Positions 1 through 9,811 of a DNA stretch of 28,480 nucleotides are shown piece by piece. The translations under genes were made by a program, and so were the position numbers. Positions within the stretch are counted from its first letter, which is position 1. Every line of letters begins with the position of its first letter. The notes beneath the pieces were generated by a model that was given only the letters and a program-made list of their open reading frames with translations, was not told the DNA's origin and ran no database searches. The stretch lies in NCBI GenBank assembly GCA_011800805.1, contig MPNW01001110.1, forward strand, positions 7,974 to 36,453. The letters run 5' to 3'. Source of the DNA: Hirudo medicinalis (lineage: Eukaryota; Annelida; Clitellata; Hirudinida; Hirudinidae).

Positions 1-88
<88 letters not shown>

Positions 89-130
89 TGATAATAATAA
101 TAATAATAATAACAATAATGATAATAATAA
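1..130. repeat. (AAT)n microsatellite
   Basis: Near-perfect AAT repeats with a few C and G interruptions run from the window edge to about 130. The array is probably cut by the window boundary. Confidence 0.95.
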
Positions 131-640
131 TAAACATCAATATCTTTTTTACCTGTTTATAATTTTAAATAGTAATAACATCAATGCAATACATCTTATT
201 ATAATGTATCATAATAAAATATGTTGTTGATCACTTTTACCTTGTCTTCCTTCGCCATGAATCTAGTCGTTTCTCCACCATCAGTTCATCCACTCATCAT
301 CCTTTCACCTATCCATTCCATCCATTCATCCTCCATGCATCCATCTACCATCCATGCATCCATGCATCCTGAAGCATATGGGGCACTTTCAGTTCCGTCT
401 TCATGGCGCTCTTATTCAGAATTTTTATTTTGAAGCATCCCTGGAATTCCCAGATCTGCTGAGGAGGTTGCCATGGTGATCGAAAACAAATCATCTTCCA
501 AGTCTCCAGGTTGGAGTTTCCAGTGCGGAAATTCCCGCGTCACCTGGGCTTCGGAATTCGTTTGAATTTTAAACTTACAATTGCAAGGTGGTTTGTTTTT
601 AACAGGGATTTCCAGAGAGGAGAGTGATGATGGTAATAAT
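131..640. other. intergenic, no gene recognised; CATC-rich patch
   Basis: About 500 bases between two AAT arrays. Positions 280-370 hold an irregular CATC/CCAT-rich patch whose short open frame (221-433) reads as a repeat translation (Pro/Ser/His-rich). The remainder (430-600) is ordinary unique-looking DNA with no splice-flanked coding segment that I could find. Confidence 0.6.
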
Positions 641-733
641 GATGATGTTAATAATAATAATATTAATAATAATAATAATAATAATAATATAACAACAACA
701 ATAATAATAATAACAATAATAATAATAATAAAG
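641..733. repeat. (AAT)n/(AAC)n microsatellite
   Basis: Interrupted AAT and AAC units. Open frames through it encode only Asn/Ile/Thr runs and are not genes. Confidence 0.9.
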
Positions 734-811
734 CTTGAATTTATTGGCGGACATAAACACAGGTGAAGAGCAGAGGCTTGGAATTTGAAATTGTCGTCTG
801 CCCTTCAACGG

Positions 812-847
812 GGGTGGAATGTATCCAGGGATGGAGATCCAGTATTG

Positions 848-929
<82 letters not shown>

Positions 930-975
930 GCAGTCATTTATNGGGTGGAATGTATCCAGGGATGGAGATCCAGTA

Positions 976-1057
<82 letters not shown>

Positions 1058-1069
1058 GCAGTCATTTAT
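812..1069. repeat. (ATT)n array present twice around a single N
   Basis: A block made of a unique lead (GGGTGGAATGTATCCAGGGA...), a long ATT array and a unique tail (CAGTCATTTAT) occurs at 812-941 and again at 943-1069. The only base between them is N at 942. The two copies differ mainly in ATT count. This looks like two contig ends that overlap but were not merged. Confidence 0.85.
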
Positions 1070-1140
1070 ATTTTTTGCAAAAAAGGTTTGAAATAAATCA
1101 CTCGACATGGACATTTCCTCAAACTCCTTTTGAATTCAAA

Positions 1141-1264
1141 CTCATCTACCCTCCCATCCATCCACCCTCCCATCCATCCACCCTCCCATCCATCCACCCA
1201 CTCATCCATCAACCCACTCATCCATCCACCAGCCCATCTATCCACCCACTCATCCATCCACCCA
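1141..1264. repeat. CCATCCACC-type minisatellite
   Basis: Irregular tandem units of about 12-16 bases built from CCATCCACCCTC and CCACTCATCCATC. It is strongly strand-asymmetric (C-rich on plus). Open frames across it are repeat translations. Confidence 0.85.
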
Positions 1265-1424
1265 GTCTTCTTGTAATTAATGACCCTGGTCGTCTTCTTA
1301 AGTCGTGCATTTTCAAAGGCAATTAATTTTAAATATAAATAAACTTTCCATTCATAATTAAGAAGATCAACAAACAAATCGAATAAATAATAAATTACAT
1401 ATAAAATAAAAACAAATGAAATTC

Positions 1425-1480
1425 TATCGAGAGTCGTGCATGTCGGGTTCGAGTCCTGGCTTTGTCCCAGCTGTGAACGA
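1425..1480 (+). mobile_element. possible tRNA-derived SINE fragment
   Basis: GGGTTCGAGTCCTGG at about 1445-1459 is a perfect match to the RNA polymerase III B box (GGTTCGANTCC). I could not find a matching A box at tRNA distance upstream, nor an acceptor stem. It is therefore more likely the truncated head of a SINE than a tRNA gene. Confidence 0.35.
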
Positions 1481-1575
1481 TCCTCTTCAACAGAATATTG
1501 AGGTGGGTTTTGCCAAGTTTCGAAGCCGGTCACTGATGATCTGGAATGGTTTCCGAGTGATTTCACTGTGATTGA

Positions 1576-1752
1576 AGTGTTGCGATGACGACGACGATGA
1601 TGATAATGGTGGTGGTAGTGGTGATGATGATGATGAGCATGATAATGATGATCATTAAGACGACGATGTTCATGATGATGATGAGGAGGAGGAAGAGGAG
1701 AAGAAAGAGGAAGAAGAAGAAGACGACGACGACGATGATGATGTTGATTATA
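1576..1752. repeat. GAT/GAC/GAG purine-rich trinucleotide tract
   Basis: Mixed ATG, ACG, GGA and GAA units. The plus strand is purine-rich over about 1680-1735. All six-frame products here are homopolymer-like. Confidence 0.85.
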
Positions 1753-3741
1753 AAATCGCCTGAGGAAGAGAATAACTTCATCGCTGCGAATAAAAAGGCA
1801 GCCAATAAAATCCTCAATTACGTCATCAATGACATTATCAATTACGATTCTTCGTTGGTGGTCTTTTCGTTTAAATTAGAACTTTCAGAACTTAAAGTGG
1901 TAAGAATAATCAGTGCCGTGCTTGGGCATGGTCGGGCATGGTCGGGGTGTGCCACTGGACTGCACCTCCAACCAAACAAAACTTTTTTTTGCTTGTCCAA
2001 GGGGATGGAGGCAACAGGTGGGCGCAGAGGTGTGAGGGCCTCCATCTGGGCAAATCCGGCGCTGACAATAATAATATAATTTTATTCTATTAAGTCTCTC
2101 TGTAAATGATCAGTCTGTAACTGTAAATAATTTTGCATAATCTCGCGGCGACAATCTTTATCATTGTGGTCACCATAATTATGTGTAATATGTGAAATGT
2201 ATTAATATATTTGTGTGTTAATCGATAGTTATTGTAATGTTTATTTTTAATATTATTAAAACAAGAATAATAATTATAATAATAATAATAATAAAGAAAA
2301 ACAATTTCAATTCAGATCTCCTAGCAACCAACAAACATCTTTTGATTTCCGAAATCCCCGCTGACGTCCAGTTTCCAGTTGAGGTGGGATGGAGTGTCAC
2401 TACAAATGATTCTCCATCCTTTCATCTCATTTCGATCCTAAGATATTCCACTCCTATCGGAATCCTCCATGGTGCTTTCATGACCTAAAAATCGCCCGGG
2501 GAAAACCCTTCATTCCATCTCCGCTCGCTCGGTTTTTTCATTCGTTTTTCTACTCTTCCATGCTTCATCAATCCATACTTCACGTTTCGGGACGTGCCCA
2601 AGACATTCTCCCGCCATTCGCATTTACGTCTGCCGAGGTCGTTAAGAGGAAATGTGAAAAATATGAAAAAGAGCTTGGTCGTTCCAAGTTGATTCTTCCC
2701 GGGGAATTAAATATTTTGGTCACCAGCGTAAAAGGGGATTTCGAGAGGAGATGGATGGGGGATGCAAGAACCCTTGAAGAAATTCTTGGAAATCATAGAA
2801 GTCTTCAGAGCACATAAACATGTCACGCACTGAGATGAACTCCGAGATCTCGAACCGGGATATTATTGTAGAATTGATTGCCGAGATAGTTTCCATCTTT
2901 TGTAAAAAAAAAGAAATAATTTTTGAGCGATAAAACATATTTTTCGTGAAATATTTCAAAATTATTTTAGGATGGACAGTTTATGAAACAATGATTAATA
3001 ATCTACCACCACTGAAGCCCTGAAAAGGCAAAATAATCAAATATTTAAAGTCGACAGAAGGCTGCTCCACCTCAAAGCAACGAAAATATTATTCAACCCC
3101 AGCCAAAAATGCACTTGAGACCGTTCAAATATTGCTTTCATTGGCTGTTCGGATCAACTTGTTGGGTTTTCGCGAATGAACATTTGGGTCCGATTAGGAT
3201 GATTTCATTAAGTTAAATATGTTTAATGTCACGCAGCATCAAGAATGCGATGGCTGCGAGGTCAGGGACCCTTTGAGGATTCGGCAGCAATAAGACATTT
3301 ATAGCGTTCACATCCAATCAAGCGTAACTCCGGGTCACAAAAAGGCAAACTTGTCTTCGACTTGTCCCAGTTTAATTGAGTTAGCTTTTTTACTGCTAAA
3401 ATAAGGAGCAAGTCCAGACGACAGCTCCAAGGCAATGACCACAAAGATTCCCTTCCTTCCCGAACGATGCCCTCAAATCGTTGAGGTTATGGCATCACAA
3501 ACACCCATACAGTCTTTTATCTCCTTTTCTTACATGCATTTCTCCCAAGACTGAATGCATCCCATCCCCATGCATTATGTTAAACCGAAGTGCATTAATT
3601 CACCAGTCAACCAGATCGTGGCAGACGAATCGCAGCCTCTGACCGACAAAAAAAAAGCCGAACAACTCAAAACACATTTATAAACAACAAACAAAAAATC
3701 ATAGAAAAGCAATTTTTGGAATCCTAGAGATGCCTTTCAAA
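1753..3741. other. intergenic, no gene recognised
   Basis: About 2 kb mostly free of long repeats. An AAT tract lies at about 2270-2295, and GGGCATGGTC is repeated twice near 1924-1945. Short open frames at 2560-2817 (plus, 85 codons) and 3262-3444 (minus, 60 codons) resemble no family I know and have no clear splice-site support. The part just below 3742 should contain the 3' untranslated region of the glomulin gene, but I saw no AATAAA on the minus strand close to the stop. Confidence 0.5.
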
Positions 3742-5577
3742 TTAATTAAAGGGAGCCAGCCTCGTATTGGTCTTGCACCTCGCAAGTATCGGCTCGAAAG
3801 CGCTCGAGGGAGCCACGGTACAAGCGGGAGCTTTCGAGGGCCGGATTTTCTGTTCGGGGTTTTCCAGCAGGGATTCCGCCCTCCTGACCGAGCAGTCCAA
3901 AAGGTCCAAGTTGACCAGCATCCTCTTCAAGATGTCTTCTTTGACCTCCTTCGTCGGGGGTTCGAGATTCTCGTCGCCGATGCTCACGCTCCCGAAAGCC
4001 GATTCGATGTCGACGACTTCGCCTCCTCTTTCGAGGATTTCCATTTCGGCAAGGCACCGGGTGCGATGACTTTCAATCTCCTTCTTCAAGGGGCCGAGGA
4101 ATCCGTTGCAGGCAAATCGGACGATCGGTCCGAAGCGGAACTGGCAGTCGTCGGGTTTGTTGGACTCTCTGATTATCAAATAGATGAGGAAATTGAGAGT
4201 GGGCATCAGCCGATCCATGCGGTCGACGACGCACGAGGAGGACGCCGACCTGCTCCCGGCTTCCGGCAGCTCCGAGAAGATGTAGCGCAGCAAGCCGTTC
4301 AGAATCTCGGGGTCGAACTCGTCCGGTCCGGTTTCCAAAAGCTGGTTCTTGACCGCTGTCACGACGAAGCCCTGAACCGACAAAGACTCAGCGTTCCTCA
4401 CGATGAAGGAAAGGTAGGCGAGTCTGTCGGAGGGACGAAGGGCCCAGAGCAAAGCATTCACGCACTGGACGCACTCGTCGACGACGTCTCTCACCCTGCA
4501 ACACGTCAGGACGTCGACCAAGCTTCCGATGAGACTCTTCAAAGCTGTGCTCTCTGAAGTCGAAGGCTCGAGACCTCGCTGGCCAACATTCTTCAACAGG
4601 TTCAGCAGGAGGCTGCTGCCTTTGCAGACAAGGTGCAGATCAGAATCTGTGATCATGTGGTTTATGACTGGCATGAGGGCTTCAAGGAGATAAGGCTTAG
4701 AGAGGACTTGAGGCACCAATTCTCCAGAGTAAGTGTCCCTAAAAACCAGATGGCACAAAACTCCACAGCCGGCCTCGACATAGCTAGGAACAGTTTCGTC
4801 ACCTTCCAGGTCATCACTGCAAGCATCTTCATCGACTTCAGATTTTACATTTATTTGATTCATTCTTGAAGCTTCTGCTTTTTCTTTCCACTCCAGTGTC
4901 CTCAGAACATATTTCAAAGCATTATTTTGCAACTTTTCAAACAAACTCAGGCACAACTGTTCACAGCTTCCTGGGCGACAATCTAGGAACAAGTAACCCA
5001 AAGGTCTGGCAAAAATTCTCAACAGAATGAGGCTGAACTCATCAACTGACTTTTTAATAATAGGATCATCAGTGTTCTGTTTGAGTTTCAAATGTAATTC
5101 ATCAACAAAATAGCTGAAATAGTCAAGAAATACTTTAGCAATGTCACGTATTTTTGAATAAGCTTCATCCTCTTCCAACTTCTCAACACAATCCAGGGTA
5201 GCCTTAGGAGGAGGTACTGATTCAAGATGGGCACACAGGATGTCAAAAGCTTGCACAATCGAACCAAAATTCATCGGCATTAATTGAAGACATTTTTGAA
5301 TTGGGCTTATCAAAGCCATAAACTTTTCATGGCTGTGAAAACAATTAATCTCTTCAAGCAAAGCCAGGAGAAGTTCTTTGCAGTTGCATACATGGGGCAG
5401 TATCTGAAATACTTCATTGAGTTTTTGCGATGTAACTTCATCTATTTTTGTCGGACTTTCGTTGTAAACACTGCAGAGCCATTTAACCGAATCAAAAACG
5501 TTATCATTGAAGTCATTCACACTGAACGGGCTATCTATTTTAGCCAAAGCCGCTTCAGCCTCAACAACGTAATTCAT
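3742..5577 (-). CDS. GLMN: glomulin homologue (FKBP-associated protein), intronless
   Basis: The 611-residue product is close to the family's roughly 590-600. Glomulin is an all-helical HEAT-like protein that binds the RING protein RBX1 and blocks E2 access, restraining cullin-RING ubiquitin ligases; it also binds FKBP12. Family-like stretches, compared with the vertebrate protein from memory, include CNCKELLLALLEEI near residue 65, PQVLSKPYLLEALMP near 290, KGSSLLLNLLKNVG near 320, a FVVTAVKNQL block near 405, DRMDRLMPTLNFLIYLIIR near 450 and a C-terminal DLLDCSVRRAESLLE. The C-terminal half is where RBX1 binds in the known structure. The start is supported by an in-frame TGA four codons upstream (before GAC CGG CGT AAA AAT). 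The gene is one open frame, whereas vertebrate GLMN has many exons. Base composition changes sharply near 4560-4660: the C-terminal half is CpG-rich and the N-terminal half AT-rich. It lies head-to-head with RAB5IF. Confidence 0.93.
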   Translation of the reverse strand: MNYVVEAEAALAKIDSPFSVNDFNDNVFDSVKWLCSVYNESPTKIDEVTSQKLNEVFQILPHVCNCKELLLALLEEINCFHSHEKFMALISPIQKCLQLMPMNFGSIVQAFDILCAHLESVPPPKATLDCVEKLEEDEAYSKIRDIAKVFLDYFSYFVDELHLKLKQNTDDPIIKKSVDEFSLILLRIFARPLGYLFLDCRPGSCEQLCLSLFEKLQNNALKYVLRTLEWKEKAEASRMNQINVKSEVDEDACSDDLEGDETVPSYVEAGCGVLCHLVFRDTYSGELVPQVLSKPYLLEALMPVINHMITDSDLHLVCKGSSLLLNLLKNVGQRGLEPSTSESTALKSLIGSLVDVLTCCRVRDVVDECVQCVNALLWALRPSDRLAYLSFIVRNAESLSVQGFVVTAVKNQLLETGPDEFDPEILNGLLRYIFSELPEAGSRSASSSCVVDRMDRLMPTLNFLIYLIIRESNKPDDCQFRFGPIVRFACNGFLGPLKKEIESHRTRCLAEMEILERGGEVVDIESAFGSVSIGDENLEPPTKEVKEDILKRMLVNLDLLDCSVRRAESLLENPEQKIRPSKAPACTVAPSSAFEPILARCKTNTRLAPFN

Positions 5578-5930
5578 ATTTTTACGCCGGTCTCAAGTAA
5601 GCATTTGACGATTATCAAAGTAATGAAAACTGAAGAAATCTTTTACAACAAAAAATTATGCAAAAAACATTTAATTGCATGGTCAATATAAAAATTGTCG
5701 TTATATGCTCATTTTAAAAAGTAACTTATATAATTATATTGTTTTTGTCAAAATATTTGTTATGAATTTAAACAAATAAACATAACAATTTATTTACGCA
5801 ATTACTAAAACAAATTAAATGTGACAAACCAAGCAATGTTGATTTACATATTATCGTCTGTCGACGTGTGTTGTACTCGATTATGACATTTAGCTACCTT
5901 TAGTGGGGAGATACCTTTAGCCGAACTGAA
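5578..5930. promoter_or_regulatory. divergent intergenic region between GLMN and RAB5IF starts
   Basis: This 353-base spacer separates two start codons on opposite strands, so it must hold both 5' ends or share a bidirectional promoter. It is AT-rich, with a few CpGs around 5850-5880 (GTCTGTCGACGTG). I see no convincing TATA box at a usable distance from either gene. The regulatory role is inferred from the arrangement only. Confidence 0.6.
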
Positions 5931-6035
5931 ATGTCTAACCTCGTAAAGCGCAAAAATGGCAAACCGACGAGCGATTGTTCAGTCAGAGCTACATTCGCTA
6001 AAGCTCTTAAAGCGAATTCTGAATGGACAGATAAG
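5931..6035 (+). CDS. RAB5IF: RAB5IF exon 1 (start codon)
   Basis: Encodes residues 1-35 (MSNLVKRKNG...NSEWTDK), the hydrophilic N-terminus. It ends in AAG before the donor GTAATG, phase 0. Confidence 0.92.
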
Positions 6036-7117
6036 GTAATGATTTTATTAATTATATTTTATTGTCTATTAATTGTGTCTTTAGTTAATCTAACATCTTA
6101 CCAAATGTAGACCTGTAGGTGACTCATTTTTGGTTTTTAGCACTTTCAATGTATATGTATTTACAGATTCCTAGTAATAAGCCCATGAAGTACAACAAGC
6201 TTAATCGTAATTGATAAATTAAATCATGGCATGATTGCGCATTCTTTCAGAGATGATTGCCTAGTACTTGTAGTTTTAACATATCTTTGAATTTTCTGAT
6301 GTCGGCATCTTTATTAAATGATTATTCATACTATTGGAAATATCCAGGATGAATTTCTCGACGTCGTCTACTGGTTGAGGCAGATCCTAGGACTTATACT
6401 CGGTGTCGTTTGGGGCGTCTTACCACTCAAAGGCTTCTTAGGAATTGTTCTGTTGGTTTTGAGGATTTAATTTTATTAACAATTGATTCCTTTTTCCTAA
6501 TTTAATACTAAGATAGATGACAGACATTCATTTTACTATCGGCATGTCACGAATCGCATGCTTCACGAGAATCGACTAAAAATTCCGTAATAAAATCAGA
6601 ACATTTCAAGCCTAACCCAAGCAAGATGATGCATCGCTAAATGCTCTGTGATTCAAATTCAGATTTGTTGCTGTAAACATCACCATCGTATACGTCTACA
6701 CAAACATGTTTCAAAGAGTCAACGACGACGATTACGGAGGCATTTCAGAGATCCTCAAGGAAGGGTTCATGACGTCCTTTGCCACGTTTGTCGTGAGTTT
6801 TGGTCGCTTTGATGCAATCTCCCCCGCACTCATTTAGCCATCACATTGCCATGCAATTTGTTGACGTTTACGCTTATGGCGCTCTATAAAAAAATATATT
6901 ATATTATTATTATTATTGATATTTATGACCACACAAACGTGGCGTGCGGTAATTCTGTCCTACGTCAGTAAACCCTGTAATAAATAAATTAATATCAGAC
7001 ACACTTCAACGAATCATCAGACATGAGTCATCTTTTAAACAATTTCATTTGTAATTCCTGCAGGTCACGTGGATAATAGTCTACTCGTCCCTGTACAGGC
7101 ATGACGATGCTTTTTGA
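5931..7117 (+). CDS. RAB5IF: RAB5IF / OPTI homologue (four exons)
   Basis: Joining 5931-6035, 6348-6451, 6663-6792 and 7064-7117 gives a 130-residue protein, about the family's usual length. Introns are GT-AG, and phases agree at every junction (0, 2, 0). Diagnostic blocks are DEFLDVVYWLRQILGLILG, VVWGVLPLKGFLGI, NDDDYGG and EGFMTSFATFVVTWIIVYSS. These match the human protein (also called C20orf24, OPTI or RCAF1) nearly residue for residue, including the spacing across the exon 2/3 junction. There are three hydrophobic segments: about residues 45-62, 65-85 and 105-125. The family acts in the ER with TMCO1 (GEL complex) in multipass membrane protein insertion; a role in mitochondrial respirasome assembly has also been reported. 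The exon 2 donor (GTTGGT) is weak but is the only choice that keeps family spacing. No AATAAA is evident after the stop. Confidence 0.95.
6348..6451 (+). CDS. RAB5IF: RAB5IF exon 2 (first membrane segments)
   Basis: Begins after ATATCCAG with DEFLDVVYW and ends two bases into a codon before GTTGGT. It carries the highly conserved GVVWGVLPLKGFLG. Reading past the donor hits a stop (LLVLRI*), so splicing is required. Confidence 0.9.
6663..6792 (+). CDS. RAB5IF: RAB5IF exon 3
   Basis: Begins after CAAATTCAG in phase 2 and encodes FVAVNITIVYVY, NDDDYGG and GFMTSFATFV. It ends before a consensus GTGAGT donor. Confidence 0.92.
6866..6925 (+). mobile_element. SINE 3' end remnant plus ATT tract in RAB5IF intron 3
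   Basis: TATGGCGCTCTATAAA resembles the 3' end of the SINE at 22.8 kb (CATATGGCGCTATACAAAT). It is followed directly by an AT-rich tail and a short ATT run. Confidence 0.45.
7064..7117 (+). CDS. RAB5IF: RAB5IF exon 4 (stop codon)
   Basis: Begins after CCTGCAG with VTWIIVYSSLYR, completing the last membrane segment, and ends DDAF then TGA. Confidence 0.92.
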   Translation, partial: VTWIIVYSSLYRHDDAF

Positions 7118-7694
7118 TCGGACGGCCTGCTCAAAGACTCTAGCCGTGTTCGTGATCGATTAATCGATTAATTGATTAACTTTTTTAAATGAACAAATTT
7201 TATGATCAAGAATGAGACTTAAGAGGACCTCGTCGCCTGCATTTCACTCTGTCCTGGCTTCGAACGGCCGGTCGTTTTGTATCGTTCGAGCAACGTGAGT
7301 CGATAGAGATCAGCTTCTTGGTTTAATAAGACAACAGAGATTGCATGGCAAAATAAGTTTCAAAGTAAATATAACATATATCACTCTGAGTCGTTGAGAA
7401 TCTCACGAGAGAATAACAAGTCCATTTCGGGTCGTGCCGAGGACCGGATCGGTTCCGAGGGCAGGGGAGCACGTCTCCACAAAACAAAGGAACCGAACGG
7501 ACCGATTGATTTAAAAAAAAAAATCTGAAAATAATATCAAACAGGCACAAAACGAGAGTAGAGGATACACAGAATAAGGCAAGTTGTCAATCGTTGTCTC
7601 GCATTAGTGGTGGACAAGAGGAAGCAGTAATACTATGCAGTGAGCTCTGGGTGGCTGAGTGATTGATCGATTGAGAAGGAAACGAGCAGAAGAG
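7118..7694. other. convergent 3' regions of RAB5IF and srGAP
   Basis: The space between the two stop codons, so it holds both 3' untranslated regions. On the minus strand, ATTAAA (plus coordinates 7322-7327) is a plausible poly(A) signal for srGAP, giving a 3' UTR of roughly 370-400 bases. Positions 7154-7180 hold overlapping ATCGATTA/ATTGATTA units. The 75-codon minus frame at 7323-7550 looks like UTR chance coding. Confidence 0.55.
7322..7327 (-). terminator. possible srGAP poly(A) signal ATTAAA
   Basis: Reads ATTAAA on the minus strand, about 370 bases after the srGAP stop. It is the commonest variant of AATAAA. No better signal was seen between it and the stop. Confidence 0.4.
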
Positions 7695-8543
7695 TCATTG
7701 CTTCTTTGGAGCACTGGAAGGGATTTTGAAGCTCGAGAATTTGCTCCTCTCCTCGTTCCGGTCTTCGACGCTGCCGAGGAAAGTGGAACCCGGCGACGCG
7801 TTGTCGGACGTCCTTATCGGGCGACCGAAGGTGTTGAGCGGCGTAGACGCGGCGGCCGGATGGATCGGGGGCTGCGGTGCCGGTTGATTGGCTGCCGGAA
7901 GTTTCGGCACGTTTTCTTGACCGCCACTGTTCCTGTCCTCCATTCCCGATATTCTCTTCTTGGGGAGGTACGGTTTTGCCCTCACCATGGGAGGGACGGA
8001 GGTCTGCTTCTCATTTTGCCTTGGGAGGGTTGCCGACTGGACGGTAACCGGAGTCGCCTGCTGCGAGACAACATAGGAAGAACTTGAGGTGTTAATCGAG
8101 GGACTTGCACTCTGAACCTTGGGGGTGATAACAACAGGTGACGACGTGGGGATAGCTGGAATGGATACCGGCACGGACGAGCTGCTTCCGACCGGAGGAA
8201 TGTTGGGAGGGAGGGAGTTCCATTTGCTGGAAACACTGGTCGGGGGCTTGGTCTGACCCAGGATGGGCGAAGAGTGTTTGGTGGTCACTGCTTCATGAGC
8301 CAGGAGGGGTGGGGCAGGGAGGGTTTTATCTTCATTAGGAGACGGTGGTGTGACAACAACATCGAGTTCAGAGGAAAGTGAAGTGTTCCTCTTCTTGATG
8401 GAAGCCATGGTGGGCCTGAGTAGTTCACCCATATTAGTTGGCCTGGGTAAGGGGGGAAGAACAGGCACCAAGGTCTGCTGGTAGCGAGTTGTTGCGGTCG
8501 TCGTATGATGTGCTCCAGGGGATTTCTCAGTGTCGACCTCAAA
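7695..8543 (-). CDS. SRGAP: srGAP exon R: Pro/Ser-rich C-terminus with stop
   Basis: 282 codons plus stop. The exon begins after TCGTTAAACAG with FEVDTEKSPGAHHTTT, in phase with exon Q, and ends PSSAPKKQ then TGA. It is rich in Ser, Pro and Thr with SH3-ligand-like pieces (VPVLPPLPRP, LPAPPLL, KPYLPKKR). It shows no folded domain and is probably disordered and phosphorylated. The 3' part is more GC-rich than the neighbouring introns. Confidence 0.88.
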   Translation of the reverse strand, partial: FEVDTEKSPGAHHTTTATTRYQQTLVPVLPPLPRPTNMGELLRPTMASIKKRNTSLSSELDVVVTPPSPNEDKTLPAPPLLAHEAVTTKHSSPILGQTKPPTSVSSKWNSLPPNIPPVGSSSSVPVSIPAIPTSSPVVITPKVQSASPSINTSSSSYVVSQQATPVTVQSATLPRQNEKQTSVPPMVRAKPYLPKKRISGMEDRNSGGQENVPKLPAANQPAPQPPIHPAAASTPLNTFGRPIRTSDNASPGSTFLGSVEDRNEERSKFSSFKIPSSAPKKQ

Positions 8544-9775
8544 CTGTTTAACGATTTCAAGTCACATTAAGGCTAATAAATAATAATATTTTTGAGTTAA
8601 TAGAATGTTAAGCTTTGATGGAATTCATTCAGACAAATTGAATTTAAGATTTTAAAATTCCTAACAAACCGAATCACAATTTTCGTCTAACGACTAACAA
8701 CAAGGGAACAATTCATCAAAAAGTCATAAGCAACAATAATAACCACCCAGTCGATGTGGTTTATTAATAATAGTTACTCTGTAACAATTAATTTGTCGTG
8801 CACCTCGTGCATAGTGTGAGAGGCTTGCTTACCTTTGCTAAGATGTTGTCAAGACCAGCAGCTATACTGGCATGGTCGGACATGACGTTGTTGGATGGCT
8901 TGGTGAAGCTTTGAAGAGAAACATTGGATACCCTATTGTACTTGCTGCTCTGGGCAGACGAAGGGGCAAGAACTCCGTTCTCAGAAAGGTTGTGATTGGA
9001 CGATGTCTTGGAGAGGGAGGCGTTCGATTGGCTGATGAAATCGGTGGACATAAGACACTCCGTAGATCTGTTGAGATTGTGCGACTTCCTGAGACCAAGG
9101 CCGGATTTGGTGCTGATGGTTGATGGAAGGACGAATGGAATTATCAATTAATTTAATGAATAAATAAATCCAATAAAAATGACAAATGCAGAAAGCTAGC
9201 AAGTCTTTCGAGCCAATTCGCATATAGCTTTGTTGATCAATCTCAAGTAAGAGAAGCACGGGCACCTCTTTATGGACAGTACCCTGTCGGGAACGAGACC
9301 GATCTTGTTCTGGAGTTCGACGGTCCAGAAGTCGTTGTTCTCCTTTCTCAGGAGGTTCACAACGTCGCCCCTGCTGCAGCTCAACTCCCTCTCGTTCCGG
9401 GCCTCGTAAACCTCGTCCACCGTGGCCTCCCGGTCCTCGAAGTCTGATTCGATGGGACGGTTCAATTTAAATGTTATTACAATTACCTGCTATTATTTGT
9501 GTAGTATGAAATAGTTTAAATGCCATTCATCGACATGACAGCAGCCCGATGCAATGATGAATTGTAATTAACTGGAGACTATTTAATAGTCCATTTACTA
9601 ATGGCCACAGACCTTCGTCTTCTTCGTTCACCGGTCCCTTCAGTCCATCGTCGTCCGACATGCTGCCGAGGAAATCCTTATCCCTGTGGGCAGTGTCAAA
9701 CGATGAAATGCAATCATCTTATTCCATTCATTTAGGCGCCTCTGACGCTATGCAAATGGCGCATTATAAATTAAC

Positions 9776-9811
<36 letters not shown>

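Noticed and set aside
763..1326. 187-codon plus frame with Ile/Leu/Tyr runs
   Set aside because: It is translation of the ATT array and the CCATC minisatellite, and it crosses an assembly N.
3730..4557. 275-codon plus-strand open frame opposite the glomulin C-terminal half
   Set aside because: It is antisense to a clear glomulin coding region. The long frame follows from the high CpG content of that half, and the product matches no family.
7323..7550. 75-codon minus frame after the srGAP stop
   Set aside because: It lies in the expected 3' UTR, shows no domain, and reads through a poly-T run.
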